In this document: piece after piece, positions 34,033 through 42,765 of the stretch
How the letters are laid out: each line of letters opens with the position of its first letter
Numbering within the stretch: the stretch's first letter is position 1
Assembly (NCBI GenBank): GCA_963757265.1
Contig: CAVWRA010000006.1
Location: 2,976,001 to 3,040,000 of the forward strand
Length of the DNA stretch: 64,000 nucleotides
DNA from: CAIVVT01 sp963757265
GTDB taxonomy: Bacteria > Acidobacteriota > Terriglobia > Bryobacterales > Bryobacteraceae
Reading direction: 5' to 3'
The notes under the pieces: generated by a model
What the model saw: only the letters and a program-made list of their open reading frames with translations
What the model was told of the DNA's origin: nothing
The model's database searches: none
Made by a program: the position numbers and the translations under genes

Positions 34033-34613
34033 TCTGTTCCTCCAATCACACTGACCCATATTTAGAATAACGCACTGAACCCAGAGAATCAAGGAAATCA
34101 AAGAAGTTCTGGCAGATTAAAAATGGCATAATATTGAAACGCTATGGCTATGACTATTCTTTGCAAAGAAAGTGAATGACAATTGTATACTGTTGTTTGC
34201 CAGGGGGCATCATTGCGATCCGAACGGACGGTTCTGGGCCGCAAGGAACGGAAAATGAGCGCCCGGCTGAGGCGAGGGCGCGGGGGTACCAGGTTTTCCG
34301 ATCAGGACGTAGCGCAACCGTAGGACAAATGAAATCTCAGTTGACTGAGACGAGAGAGCGAGAAAGGCGGGGATGCGCTAAACCGCCAGAGCACGTTGGC
34401 GGTGACGAGAGAGACGGCGCGGGCGGAGGGAACGCCGGCATGAGGGGCAGTGGCAAAAGTGAGCTCAGGAGTTGAGAGCAAGCGGCTGGCCGCACGCACT
34501 TTATTCTAAGTGGGACCACTTTTTGGGCGGCGGTCGCGTGGATTGGCGGCGCCTCAAACAAGGCGCGTTGGCGCCGATGGATGGAGTGTAGAATTGGAGT
34601 CCCGGTCGGCAGA
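34033..34613. other. 581-bp divergent intergenic region
   Basis: Separates the FecR-like gene from the J-domain gene. The first 150 bases are AT-rich and should contain the FecR-like promoter. A weak plus-strand hairpin followed by T residues (AAGTGG-GA-CCACTT-TTT) lies at 34508-34524. No gene supported. Confidence 0.4.
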
Positions 34614-35723
34614 ATGAATTACTACGACGAGCTTGGCGTGAGCCGCGAGGCGAGCATCGAGGAGGTGCATCGAGCATACAAGACGCTGGCGCGGCTGATC
34701 CATCCGGACGGGCAACTGGATGAGAAGTTACGGGCCATGGCCGAGCGCCAGATGCGACGGTTGAATGAGGTTCTGGAGACGCTGACCGATGCGGAAAAAC
34801 GACGGGAATACGATCAGCGGCTGGCAGCCGAGGAGCGGATGGCCGGTGAGCGGGCAGTTGTCCCGGGTCCGGCGAGGCCGAGATTCGGGCGGCGGAAGGC
34901 GCCGGGCGCTGGCTGGGAGCGCCGCAGGCTGAAGCAGTGGCATGTGCTGTTCATTCTGTGCGCGGTGGGAGTGTTGGTCGCGGCCGTGTGGCACGAAGTC
35001 GGCGATGATCTGGCGCTGACGGAGATTGCGCCGCGAACGTATCCGGAAGCGGCAGCGCCAGCCCAACCGACGGAGACGGCGCGCGTTGCGCCGCGGGCCG
35101 GAGAAGCGGATTCCGGGCGGACAATGGCGAAGGCAGGAGGAGGGGCCGCGCCGCGGATCGAACAGAGGGCGAGAGCGGATTTTGAGGACCGAATGGAGAG
35201 TGCGGAAGCGGCACAGCCCCAGGTGGCGGGGCTGGGCGAGCCGGCGGCCGCGGCGCCGATGGAAGCGCAAAGAGAGGGGTCTCCGAGTCCGGGCACGACC
35301 GAAGCGCCGGCGGCCAGGGCCGGGCAGAGGGAGGCCCGCGGCGCGGAGCCGGCATTTGCCGGGAATTGGTTTTATTCCCCGGAATTCGGAGGAAAGGCGG
35401 GTGCGGGCGCTTATCCGGCACAGTATATTGAGTTTTTTCTCGCGGAAGAACAGGGCATAGTTGCTGGTAATTATCGCGCGCAGTACAAAGTGGCGGACAA
35501 AGCAGTGCCGCCACAAGTTATATTTCACGCCCAAGGGAAGTCAGACGACGGGAAACTGGCGAGAATGAGCTGGGCTTCCAAGGATGGAGCAAAGGGCGAG
35601 GCCGAGCTGACGTTGCAGTCGCCGAACCTGATGCGGGTGGTGTGGTGGACGACGGAGTTCGGCAGCCGTGCGGCGTTGGCTTCGGGTGAGGCCTGGCTGG
35701 TCCGGCAGCGGGAACGCCGATGA
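34614..35723 (+). CDS. membrane-anchored J-domain protein with large C-terminal domain
   Basis: 369 residues. Residues 1-68 form a J domain (YYDELGVSREASIEEVHRAYK, the HPD motif in LIHPDGQ, YDQRLAAEE). A single transmembrane helix follows near residues 110-128 (WHVLFILCAVGVLVAAVW), then a long Ala/Pro/Glu-rich spacer, and a globular end (FAGNWFYSPEFGGKAGAG, then a beta-rich region to WWTTEFGSRAAL). The J domain would face the cytoplasm and recruit DnaK; the C-terminal part would be periplasmic. It overlaps the TPR gene by ATGA. The end domain is not recognised. Confidence 0.75.
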   Translation: MNYYDELGVSREASIEEVHRAYKTLARLIHPDGQLDEKLRAMAERQMRRLNEVLETLTDAEKRREYDQRLAAEERMAGERAVVPGPARPRFGRRKAPGAGWERRRLKQWHVLFILCAVGVLVAAVWHEVGDDLALTEIAPRTYPEAAAPAQPTETARVAPRAGEADSGRTMAKAGGGAAPRIEQRARADFEDRMESAEAAQPQVAGLGEPAAAAPMEAQREGSPSPGTTEAPAARAGQREARGAEPAFAGNWFYSPEFGGKAGAGAYPAQYIEFFLAEEQGIVAGNYRAQYKVADKAVPPQVIFHAQGKSDDGKLARMSWASKDGAKGEAELTLQSPNLMRVVWWTTEFGSRAALASGEAWLVRQRERR

Positions 35724-37021
35724 GCGGAGGCGTGGTGCGCTGGATCGCCCAGGCGGCGTGGGTGGTGGCGCTGGCGGCCGCGGCGGCGTGGTCGGTGAGA
35801 GTGGGAGTGGCCGACGGATGGGCGCGGAAGGAGACGGCGGCCGGCCTGACGCGAGCCCTGGAGTGGACGCCGGGGCGGGCCGAGTATCATTTCCAGCTGG
35901 CGTTGCTGCTGGCCGCCAGGGACGCCGATCAATCGCTGGCGGAACTGGGGCGCGCGGTGGAGCTGAAACCCTCGGACAGCCGCAGCTGGATTGAGCTGGG
36001 CCTGCGGCATGAAGCGGACGGGGAGTACGCCCGGGCCGAGCAATGCCTGCTGCGAGCGGCGAGGGAGGACCAACAGTATCTGCCCCGCTGGACGCTGACC
36101 AATTACTACTACCGGCGAGGCGACACGCAGCGTTTCTGGGAATGGGCCCGGTTGGCCGCGCAGACGATTCCCGGAGATTCGAGGCCGCTGATCCGGCTGT
36201 GCGGCAGGGTGGTGGAAGACGGGAACCTGATGGAGCGTCTGGCTAGCTGCGATGGGGATGTGACAGCCGCCTACCTGGCGCAGCTTATGGAAGTTGGGCG
36301 GGGGGACCTGGCCGGCAAAGTGACATTGAAAGTGCTCGAAGCCAACCGGATTGAGGATCTGCCGCTGCTGCTGGCGACGTTCGACCGGATGGTGGAGCAG
36401 GGGCGCGCGGAGCAGGCGCTGGAGATCTGGAATGGACTCTCGGCCCGTCACCGGATCCCGTTCGGGGCGCTGGATCCGGCCCAAAACAGAAGCCTGACCA
36501 ACGGCGAGTTCGCCGTGGCGCCGAGCTCGCAGGGCTTCGACTGGCGGTTGCCCGGAGTGGAGGGGATCAGCGGCTCGAGAGAGGAGCATCCGCACGGTCT
36601 GCGGCTGACCTTTTCGGGCGGGCAACCGGAGAGTTGCGAGGCCTTGGTGGAGGTCCTGCCGGTGCTGGAAAACACGGGCTACGAGCTGCAGTTCGAATAT
36701 CACACCGCGGGCCTGCCGGCCGGCAGCGGCCTGGCGTGGAAGCTGAGAGAGGCGATGGGCGGGGGGAGCGTGATACCGCGGGGGGCGAGCGAGGAGAGGC
36801 GGGCGGCGGAACGGCCGGAGGATCTGTCGGCGGAGACCGCGAAGTGGGGCCGGCTCGAGTTTGTCACGCCGGCGGGCTGCCGGCTGGTTCGACTGGCGCT
36901 GAGCTACCAGCGGACGCCGGGGACCACGCGCATCGAAGGGTTCATCAGTCTGCGGCGCGTGGAACTTAAGCGCACGGCTCAGTTGCCGTCGGGAGCGGGA
37001 CCTCGTTCACGGGTAATGTAA
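35720..37021 (+). CDS. TPR-repeat exported/membrane protein
   Basis: 433 residues. An N-terminal hydrophobic helix (WIAQAAWVVALAAAAAWSV) acts as anchor or signal. TPR-like helices cover about residues 40-230 (AEYHFQLALLLAARDADQSLAELGRAVELKP, ARAEQCLLRAAREDQQY, RAEQALEIWNGLSARH). The C-terminal part is a beta-rich domain of carbohydrate-binding look (GFDWRLPGVEGISGSREEHP, YELQFEYHTAGLPAGSGLAWKL). Coupled to the J-domain gene. Similar TPR proteins often assist exopolysaccharide or secretion machines, which would fit the neighbourhood, but this is inference. Its 3' end overlaps the convergent zinc-ribbon gene by 43 bases. Confidence 0.7.
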   Translation: MSGGVVRWIAQAAWVVALAAAAAWSVRVGVADGWARKETAAGLTRALEWTPGRAEYHFQLALLLAARDADQSLAELGRAVELKPSDSRSWIELGLRHEADGEYARAEQCLLRAAREDQQYLPRWTLTNYYYRRGDTQRFWEWARLAAQTIPGDSRPLIRLCGRVVEDGNLMERLASCDGDVTAAYLAQLMEVGRGDLAGKVTLKVLEANRIEDLPLLLATFDRMVEQGRAEQALEIWNGLSARHRIPFGALDPAQNRSLTNGEFAVAPSSQGFDWRLPGVEGISGSREEHPHGLRLTFSGGQPESCEALVEVLPVLENTGYELQFEYHTAGLPAGSGLAWKLREAMGGGSVIPRGASEERRAAERPEDLSAETAKWGRLEFVTPAGCRLVRLALSYQRTPGTTRIEGFISLRRVELKRTAQLPSGAGPRSRVM

Positions 37022-37302
37022 TACAGGAAAGCGACGAAACACAGCGCCGCGAAGGAGTAGAGGAGGATCTCCCGCCGTTTGCGCTGCCACTGCTTGGCCG
37101 CGCGGTTCGCTCTGAGCGTACGGCCCGTGGGGGAATCGTCGGCTTCCGTCATTACAGGGATGGCATAACGGAAGCGCAGGAAGCGATGCTGGCAGGCATC
37201 GCAACGAAGAGGGTAGAAAGCAAAGATGCTGGCCAGCCGCTCCACCAGATTCTGGCGATGAGAGCGGTGGGCATGAGCGGCCTTACACTTTGGGCAGTCC
37301 AT
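36979..37302 (-). CDS. zinc-ribbon membrane protein
   Basis: 107 residues. The N-terminal zinc ribbon has CPKCKAAH and RCDACQHRFLRFRY, with SHRQNLVERLAS between. A basic stretch (RANRAAKQWQRKRR) precedes one transmembrane helix (EILLYSFAALCFVAFLYYIT) near the C-terminus. The ribbon is laid out like that of the 63-residue protein at 12056. The 3' end overlaps the convergent TPR gene. Function unknown. Confidence 0.65.
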   Translation of the reverse strand: MDCPKCKAAHAHRSHRQNLVERLASIFAFYPLRCDACQHRFLRFRYAIPVMTEADDSPTGRTLRANRAAKQWQRKRREILLYSFAALCFVAFLYYITRERGPAPDGN

Positions 37303-37402
37303 AGGGTTTGTTGTTGCGGTTGATATTCACTCGATACGCAGGAGCAGTCACCACCGGGGTTGTATCCGGGGAGTCGGGCATGGAGATAAAACGCAGGCAG
37401 GT

Positions 37403-38161
37403 TCAAAACGGCCAACGCGCTTTCGCGGGCTGCGCGAGGAGCTGCTTTCCTCCTGGAAGGGGCCGGCCGTCAACGATGGCGCGGGGATTCTCGCAAAAAA
37501 GGAACTCGGCTGCGTCCTGGCCGTAGCGCGATCGCACCACCGCGTAGGCTTCATCCAGGCGGGGATGGCGGTGCACGGCATCGTGAGCATCTGAGGCGAC
37601 CACGTGCACCAGCCCGCGCTGGAGCAGTTTGTCCACCGCGGATTTGGCCGAGCGGCCGAAACCGCCGGTAATCGAGAGCGCGGTGATCTGCACCAGGCAT
37701 CCCAGCTCTACCCAGGCCTCGATCCGGCTGAGCTTGCGCTGGAGAATAGGGTTGCGCTCGGGATGAGTGACGATGGGTACGATGCGGGCCTCGAGGAGCC
37801 GGCGAAAGACGTTTTCGGTGTGCCGCCCAATGCAGGAATCGGGACATTCCACGAGCAGATATTGCCGGCCGTTGATGGTGTAGTTGACAGGCTGGGCGAG
37901 CAGTCCGTCGAGGTTCTCGACGCTCAGATGAAAATCGCATCCGCGCAGGAGTTGCGGGCGACCGCCGGTGTGCGCGGTCAGGTCCCCGATCCGCGCGTCG
38001 GTCAATTCCTGCCGATAGGCGTATTCGGCGTTGGCATGAGGAGTCGCGACCAGCACGGTGGTGCCGTGCCCGCCAGCGGAATCGAGCATGGCGAGGCTGT
38101 CTTCGCGGCTGGCGGCCCCGTCGTCCAGGCCCCAGACCACATGGCTATGAATGTCGATCAT
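37403..38161 (-). CDS. CpsB/YwqE-family PHP-fold tyrosine-protein phosphatase
   Basis: 252 residues from ATG 38161 (MIDIHSHVVWGLDDGA), the classic start of the family; the frame is open upstream to an ATG at 38275 without a good ribosome site. PHP metal ligands are visible in DIHSH, ATPHANAEY, CDFHLSVENL, THPERNPIL and VVASDAHD. CpsB-type enzymes dephosphorylate the tyrosine cluster of the polysaccharide co-polymerase kinase, here the protein at 53593, and so reset chain-length control. It is the last gene of the exopolysaccharide operon. Confidence 0.9.
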   Translation of the reverse strand: MIDIHSHVVWGLDDGAASREDSLAMLDSAGGHGTTVLVATPHANAEYAYRQELTDARIGDLTAHTGGRPQLLRGCDFHLSVENLDGLLAQPVNYTINGRQYLLVECPDSCIGRHTENVFRRLLEARIVPIVTHPERNPILQRKLSRIEAWVELGCLVQITALSITGGFGRSAKSAVDKLLQRGLVHVVASDAHDAVHRHPRLDEAYAVVRSRYGQDAAEFLFCENPRAIVDGRPLPGGKQLLAQPAKARWPF

Positions 38162-38346
38162 GCCCGACGGCGGCAGCAGATCCGGTGGCGGGGCCGCGGA
38201 CTCTGCAGCCTGCGGCTGGCGCAGTACCCGGATGTGCAACTCGCGGCGCTGTTTCCAAGTGATCTGCAGCAGCATGAATCAGGGCTCGTCGGGCGCGCTC
38301 CGGCGAAGAGGAGGTATTTCAGTGGTCGATCGGATGAGGGCGGGTC

Positions 38347-39897
38347 TCAGGCTTGGACTACGCTGTGCTGGGTCGGACGGGCCGAAAATGCGGCCATCAG
38401 CAGGCCATCCAGTTCGTCCTTGTGGGCAGGAGTGCCGGCCGCCTGCAGGAAGCGCTGATTATGGTAACGCACATCCTTGTAATCCTCGATAATCCGGGCA
38501 TCGAAGGCTTTCTTCAGCTCCTCGATGCCGTCGCGCAGAGAGTAGCGGGCGCGAAAGCCCAGCCGGCCGTGGATCTTGTCGAAACAGACTCGATAGTTGC
38601 GCCGGTCGGCGTTCTCGACATGCTCGACGCGAGTCGCCGGCAACATGGCGCAGATGAGTTCACCCACTTCAGAGAGCGTATGGTTCATTCGGGAGTCGCC
38701 GACATTGAAGATTTCGCCGCTGACAAAGCGCGCGGGGGCCTCCAGAACTTTGACCGTGGCCTCGACCACGTCGCGGACGTGAATGAAGGGCCGCCACTGT
38801 TGGCCGTTGAAGACCGTAATGACGCCCTCCTGGCGGGCCTTCGCCGTCAGCAGGTTCACCACCAGATCAAAGCGCGGCCGGTAGCCCAGGCCGAACACCG
38901 TGGCGAAGCGCAGGATGACCGGATGGAACGTAGGGCTCTTGGCCTCCCGTAAGGCTTGCTCCGAGTCGACCTTCGTTTGGCCGTAAAGCGAGATTGGCCG
39001 GACGGCGGATTGCTCGTCCATCTCCAGGTCCGTCGCTCCGTAGACGCTGCAACTGGAAGCGAACACCAGGCGGCGCACGCCGTTGCCCTTGGCGACTTCA
39101 ATCAACATCCGCGTGGCGGCGTAATTCGTTTCCAGGGCCGGTTTATGATCCAGTTCGCAGGCTGGATCCCCCACGATGGCCGCCAGGTCCACAATCGATT
39201 CGACCCCTTGCACGGCTCGAACCACATCCTGGATGTTGCGACAGTCTCCGACCAGCAGTTCGAATTCAGGATTGTCGCGGACGGGGCGCAGGGGCTCGTC
39301 CCCGTACAACAGGCTATCGAGCACGCGCACCCGGTATCCCTTTTCGAGCAGCCGCTCCACGAGCAACGAGCCGATGTAACCGGCGCCTCCCACGACCAGG
39401 ACGCATCCGGAGTGCCCCGCATCCGTCACGACGTTTCTGCGCTTCACGTCGAAACGGCGCTCGACGAACTCCTTGAGCAGACGGGCGCCGGCGGTGCCGA
39501 GCGCCACGAATATGACAAGCGGAAGACCCACGCTGCGACCCATTCCGGTGGTCCCGAACAGCAGGTAGTTCAGGCCGAAGAAGGCCAGCAGAGCCACCGC
39601 CACGCCACGCAGGATTACGAACGCCTTGTACCGGCCGACATAGCCGCGCGAGCGGGTGTAGAAACCGTTCAGGAAAAAGACCAGCGGGAAGATGGGGGAC
39701 AGCAGCCAGAAGAAGCCGGTGTAGTAGCGCAGAAAGCCGGATGTGATTTCGCGCGCCAGACCGGGATTGCCGGCCGCAGTCTGATAGAAGACGGAAATGA
39801 CCATCGCCGCGATCAGGCACAGATGCACGATCAGGAAGTCCGCCAGCATGCGGGGGACAGCCTGGCGCCAAATTACAATGCGGGGCAGGGCAGACAT
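38347..39897 (-). CDS. membrane-domain/NAD-dependent epimerase fusion
   Basis: 516 residues. Residues 1-150 hold four or five transmembrane helices (FLIVHLCLIAAMVISVFY, FFWLLSPIFPLVFFLNGFY, GVAVALLAFFGLNYLLFG, GLPLVIFVALGTAGARLL), like the membrane part of WbaP- or CapD-type polysaccharide enzymes. From residue 165 there is an extended SDR: VVGGAGYIGSLLVERLL (NAD-binding GxxGxxG), FASSCSVYGATD, and the catalytic YxxxK in SLYGQTKVDSE. It therefore looks like a membrane-tethered sugar-nucleotide epimerase or dehydratase. It differs from CapD, whose SDR part is of another subgroup. The substrate is unclear. Confidence 0.8.
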   Translation of the reverse strand: MSALPRIVIWRQAVPRMLADFLIVHLCLIAAMVISVFYQTAAGNPGLAREITSGFLRYYTGFFWLLSPIFPLVFFLNGFYTRSRGYVGRYKAFVILRGVAVALLAFFGLNYLLFGTTGMGRSVGLPLVIFVALGTAGARLLKEFVERRFDVKRRNVVTDAGHSGCVLVVGGAGYIGSLLVERLLEKGYRVRVLDSLLYGDEPLRPVRDNPEFELLVGDCRNIQDVVRAVQGVESIVDLAAIVGDPACELDHKPALETNYAATRMLIEVAKGNGVRRLVFASSCSVYGATDLEMDEQSAVRPISLYGQTKVDSEQALREAKSPTFHPVILRFATVFGLGYRPRFDLVVNLLTAKARQEGVITVFNGQQWRPFIHVRDVVEATVKVLEAPARFVSGEIFNVGDSRMNHTLSEVGELICAMLPATRVEHVENADRRNYRVCFDKIHGRLGFRARYSLRDGIEELKKAFDARIIEDYKDVRYHNQRFLQAAGTPAHKDELDGLLMAAFSARPTQHSVVQA

Positions 39898-39920
39898 AAG
39901 GAATCTCCGATCAGCATGGG

Positions 39921-41105
39921 TCAGCCGGCAATGCGGTTCTGCAGCACCGTATCCCGCACGGTGGCGATGACATCCTGGACGTCGCCGTCGGTCATGCGGG
40001 GGTATAGAGGCAGAGACAGAAGCCCGTTATAGGTCTCTTCGGCCACCGGAAACTGTTCCGGCCGGCAGCCGAATCGATCCACATACAGGGGATGGCGGTG
40101 CAGCGGGATGAAGTGGACGCTGGTCCCGATGTTGTTGTCGCTCAGTGCCTGAATGAACTGATTCCGATCCAGGCGCAGCCGCTCCAGGCGCAGCCGGATG
40201 GGATACAGGTGAAAGACGTGATTGCGGTTGCGCAGGCGTGGCGGCGGCACGATTTCTCTCAGGTCCGCAAAGGCGCGGTCGTAAACATCGGCGATCTGCT
40301 GGCGCCGGGCGATGAAGCCGTCCAATCGGCGAAGCTGATGGATGCCCAGCGCCGCCTGCAGATCGGTCATGTTGACCTTGAAGCCCAGCGCGACCACCTC
40401 GTAGTACCACGATCCGGCGTTGGTGTAGCGCTTCCAGGCATCCCGGCTCATGCCATGGAGGGAAAGAACGCGCATCCGATCGGCCAGCGCATCGTCGTTC
40501 GTGGTGATCATTCCGCCCTCGCCGGTGGTCATGTTCTTGATGGCGTAAAAGCTGAATGCCGCTGCATGGCTGTGCGAGCCGAGCTTCCGTCCGCCGAATT
40601 GCGCGCCCACGGCATGCGCCGCATCCTCCACGACGGCGAGGCCGTGCCGGGCGGCCAGGCCCAGAATCTCGTCCAGGTCGCAGGGCTGTCCGGCGTAGTG
40701 CACTGGAATCACGGCGCGCGTCCGAGGCGTGATGGCGCGTTCCACAGCCTCGATCGATATCTGGAAATTGCGATCGATGTCCACAATCACGGGTGTGGCG
40801 CCGAGGTGGGCCACGACGTTCGCGGTGGCGCAGAAGGTCAGTGTCGGAACGATCACCTCGTCGCCTGGCCCGATGCCCAGCGCAGCCAGGGACACCTGCA
40901 GCGCGGCCGTGCAGGAACCGACGGCGATGGCGTGGCGGACCCCCACATAGCCGGCGAAGTCAGCTTCGAATCGTTTGACTTTGGGGCCGGTCGTCAGCCA
41001 GCCGGATCGCAGCGTGTTGACGACCTCCTGGATCTCCTCCTCGCCGATTTGCGGGAGGCAGAAGGGCAGGAAAGTAGCCCTGCAAGGCGCGGCAATTGTG
41101 CTCAT
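39921..41105 (-). CDS. DegT/DnrJ/EryC1/StrS-family sugar aminotransferase
   Basis: 394 residues of normal family length. It contains LPQIGEEEIQEVVNTLRSGWLTTGPKVKRFE, GSCTAALQVSLAALGIGPGDEVIVPTLTF, VVEDAAHAVGAQFGGRKLGSHSHAAAFSFYAIKNMTTGEGGM with the PLP-binding Lys, and SVHFIPLHRHPLY. Such PLP enzymes aminate 4-keto (sometimes 3-keto) sugar nucleotides. It abuts the GNAT gene at 41106, a pairing seen for WecE/RffA with RffC in dTDP-Fuc4NAc synthesis, so a 4-amino-4,6-dideoxy sugar is a reasonable guess. Confidence 0.9.
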   Translation of the reverse strand: MSTIAAPCRATFLPFCLPQIGEEEIQEVVNTLRSGWLTTGPKVKRFEADFAGYVGVRHAIAVGSCTAALQVSLAALGIGPGDEVIVPTLTFCATANVVAHLGATPVIVDIDRNFQISIEAVERAITPRTRAVIPVHYAGQPCDLDEILGLAARHGLAVVEDAAHAVGAQFGGRKLGSHSHAAAFSFYAIKNMTTGEGGMITTNDDALADRMRVLSLHGMSRDAWKRYTNAGSWYYEVVALGFKVNMTDLQAALGIHQLRRLDGFIARRQQIADVYDRAFADLREIVPPPRLRNRNHVFHLYPIRLRLERLRLDRNQFIQALSDNNIGTSVHFIPLHRHPLYVDRFGCRPEQFPVAEETYNGLLSLPLYPRMTDGDVQDVIATVRDTVLQNRIAG

Positions 41106-42149
41106 TTAGAGAAGCTTTCGAAAGGTGAGAGTGCTGGCCACCAGACGGAACCCACACAGCTCATACAGGCGGCCCGCCGGAATGTTGCTGAGTTGCGTGC
41201 CGACCTCAACGATCGCCACGCCTTGTTGAGCGAACCAATCGAGCGCGGCGTAAGTGGCGGCCCGCGCGATGCCGCGCCCGCGCAGCTGAAGATCCGTGGC
41301 GACCATGCCGATGGTGCCGAACAGGATTTGCAACCAACCGGCGGCGTCGCGGTCGAGCTGGCAGGTCACATAGCCAATGGGGATGTCGCCATCCAGCGCC
41401 ACCAGGACAGCGTCGGCCGCAGTCCCGAGGCAACAGTTCTCGACCCAGTGCTCGTTGACGGAGTCAGCGGTTTGGCGCGGGATGTGAGGGTCGTTGTGAA
41501 AACGGTCGAAGACATAGGAAGCCCGCGCAATGGCCAGGATCCGCTGGCGGTCCTGCGGTTCGTACAATCGAACGCGCCAGGCAGGATCCAGCCTCGGCGC
41601 CTGGCCGGCATTCAGAGGCATCGAGAAAGTCTGAATCCCATCGATCAACTCGAAACCGTTTGCCTCCAGCGCGTGGATGCCCGATAAGTCCGCGCTATGC
41701 AGGCGCGAGATCAGGTACTGGATGCCGTCTTCGCGGCATTGATCGAGGACACCCTGGACAAGCTGCTCTTTGCGCCGCCGCGCCTCTGTATACGGGCCCG
41801 CCGCCGCCAGCCACTCCAACCGGCCGCTGGGCAACCCCAGCTCCTGCGTATCCCAGGTTAGAAAGCTCCAGCACGCCGAGGCGACGATGGTTCCGGCCGA
41901 TCGCATTACCAGCGTCCGGGCATGGGTCTGGTCCAGGATCCGGCGCACTCGCCAGTCGCGGAACGCCGCGTAGGCGCCGTCGTCGAATTCGGACGCATAG
42001 GCGCCACAAGGGTTGAGCGGCCAATCACCGAGCAGGCTGGCGATCGTGCCGGCGTGGCTGGAACGAGCGTCTACCACTTCGACTGCGTCGGCGTGATCAA
42101 CAGCAGTGTCCCGGGGGGCGGCTGGCCCGCGGCGCGCGTCGATGCTCAT
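41106..42149 (-). CDS. GNAT acetyltransferase, RffC/WecD-like
   Basis: 347 residues from ATG 42149 (MSIDARRGPAAPRD). Two GNAT-like halves are visible; the second contains LQLRGRGIARAATYAALDWFAQQGV, the acetyl-CoA pyrophosphate loop, and VEVGTQLSNIPAGRLYELCGFRLV, which strongly resembles dTDP-fucosamine acetyltransferase. With the aminotransferase next door it probably makes an N-acetylated amino sugar. It lies 16 bases beyond the sugar transferase. The N-terminal half is longer than in single-domain RffC. Confidence 0.78.
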   Translation of the reverse strand: MSIDARRGPAAPRDTAVDHADAVEVVDARSSHAGTIASLLGDWPLNPCGAYASEFDDGAYAAFRDWRVRRILDQTHARTLVMRSAGTIVASACWSFLTWDTQELGLPSGRLEWLAAAGPYTEARRRKEQLVQGVLDQCREDGIQYLISRLHSADLSGIHALEANGFELIDGIQTFSMPLNAGQAPRLDPAWRVRLYEPQDRQRILAIARASYVFDRFHNDPHIPRQTADSVNEHWVENCCLGTAADAVLVALDGDIPIGYVTCQLDRDAAGWLQILFGTIGMVATDLQLRGRGIARAATYAALDWFAQQGVAIVEVGTQLSNIPAGRLYELCGFRLVASTLTFRKLL

Positions 42150-42165
42150 GCGATTCCGGTATTCC

Positions 42166-42765
42166 TTAGGCGTGGTTCTCAGGCACGGGAAGGCCCGGGC
42201 TGTCCACATCCCGGCGCAACAGTACGTGCGGCACGGTCCGCAGCAGGATTCCCCAATCGAGCCAGAAGCTGTGGCGCTCCACGTACTCCAGGTCGAGCGC
42301 CTTCCTACGCGCCCAGGGGATGTTGTTGCGGCCGCTGATCTGGGCCAATCCTGTCATGCCTGGCTTGACGCGCAGTTTGCGTTTCTCGTCCTCGGTGTAG
42401 AAACGAAGCTGGTCGACTTGATCCGGCCGCGGACCAACCAGGCTCATCTCTCCCCGCAGCACGTTCAGGAGCTGCGGCAATTCGTCCAGGCTGGTCTGGC
42501 GCAGGAACCGTCCCACCGGCGTGACGCGCGGATCGTCGGCGCCGGAGTAGGCCGACCCGTCCGGGTTGCGCACTTCCGGCGCGTTGTGAATCATGCTGCG
42601 GAACTTCAGCAGCCGGAACGGCCGCCCGTGAACTCCCAATCGCCGCTGCCGGAAAAACACCGGCCCGCGGGAGGATCGCCGCACGGCAAGGGCACACGCC
42701 GCGAGTAGCGGCGACAGGAGCAGCAGCAGCGCGGAAGCGATCAGCAGGTCGCGGATGCGGGCCAT
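42166..42765 (-). CDS. PglC-like undecaprenyl-phosphate sugar phosphotransferase
   Basis: 199 residues, the size of the monotopic phosphoglycosyl transferase core. One N-terminal re-entrant membrane helix (DLLIASALLLLLSPLLAACAL) is followed by GPVFFRQRRLGVHGRPFRLLKFRSM, the catalytic pair region TSLDELPQLLNVLRGEMSLVGPRP, and KPGMTGLAQISGRN. It would start polymer assembly by moving a sugar-1-phosphate to undecaprenyl phosphate. It overlaps the epimerase gene upstream by 25 bases. Confidence 0.93.
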   Translation of the reverse strand: MARIRDLLIASALLLLLSPLLAACALAVRRSSRGPVFFRQRRLGVHGRPFRLLKFRSMIHNAPEVRNPDGSAYSGADDPRVTPVGRFLRQTSLDELPQLLNVLRGEMSLVGPRPDQVDQLRFYTEDEKRKLRVKPGMTGLAQISGRNNIPWARRKALDLEYVERHSFWLDWGILLRTVPHVLLRRDVDSPGLPVPENHA

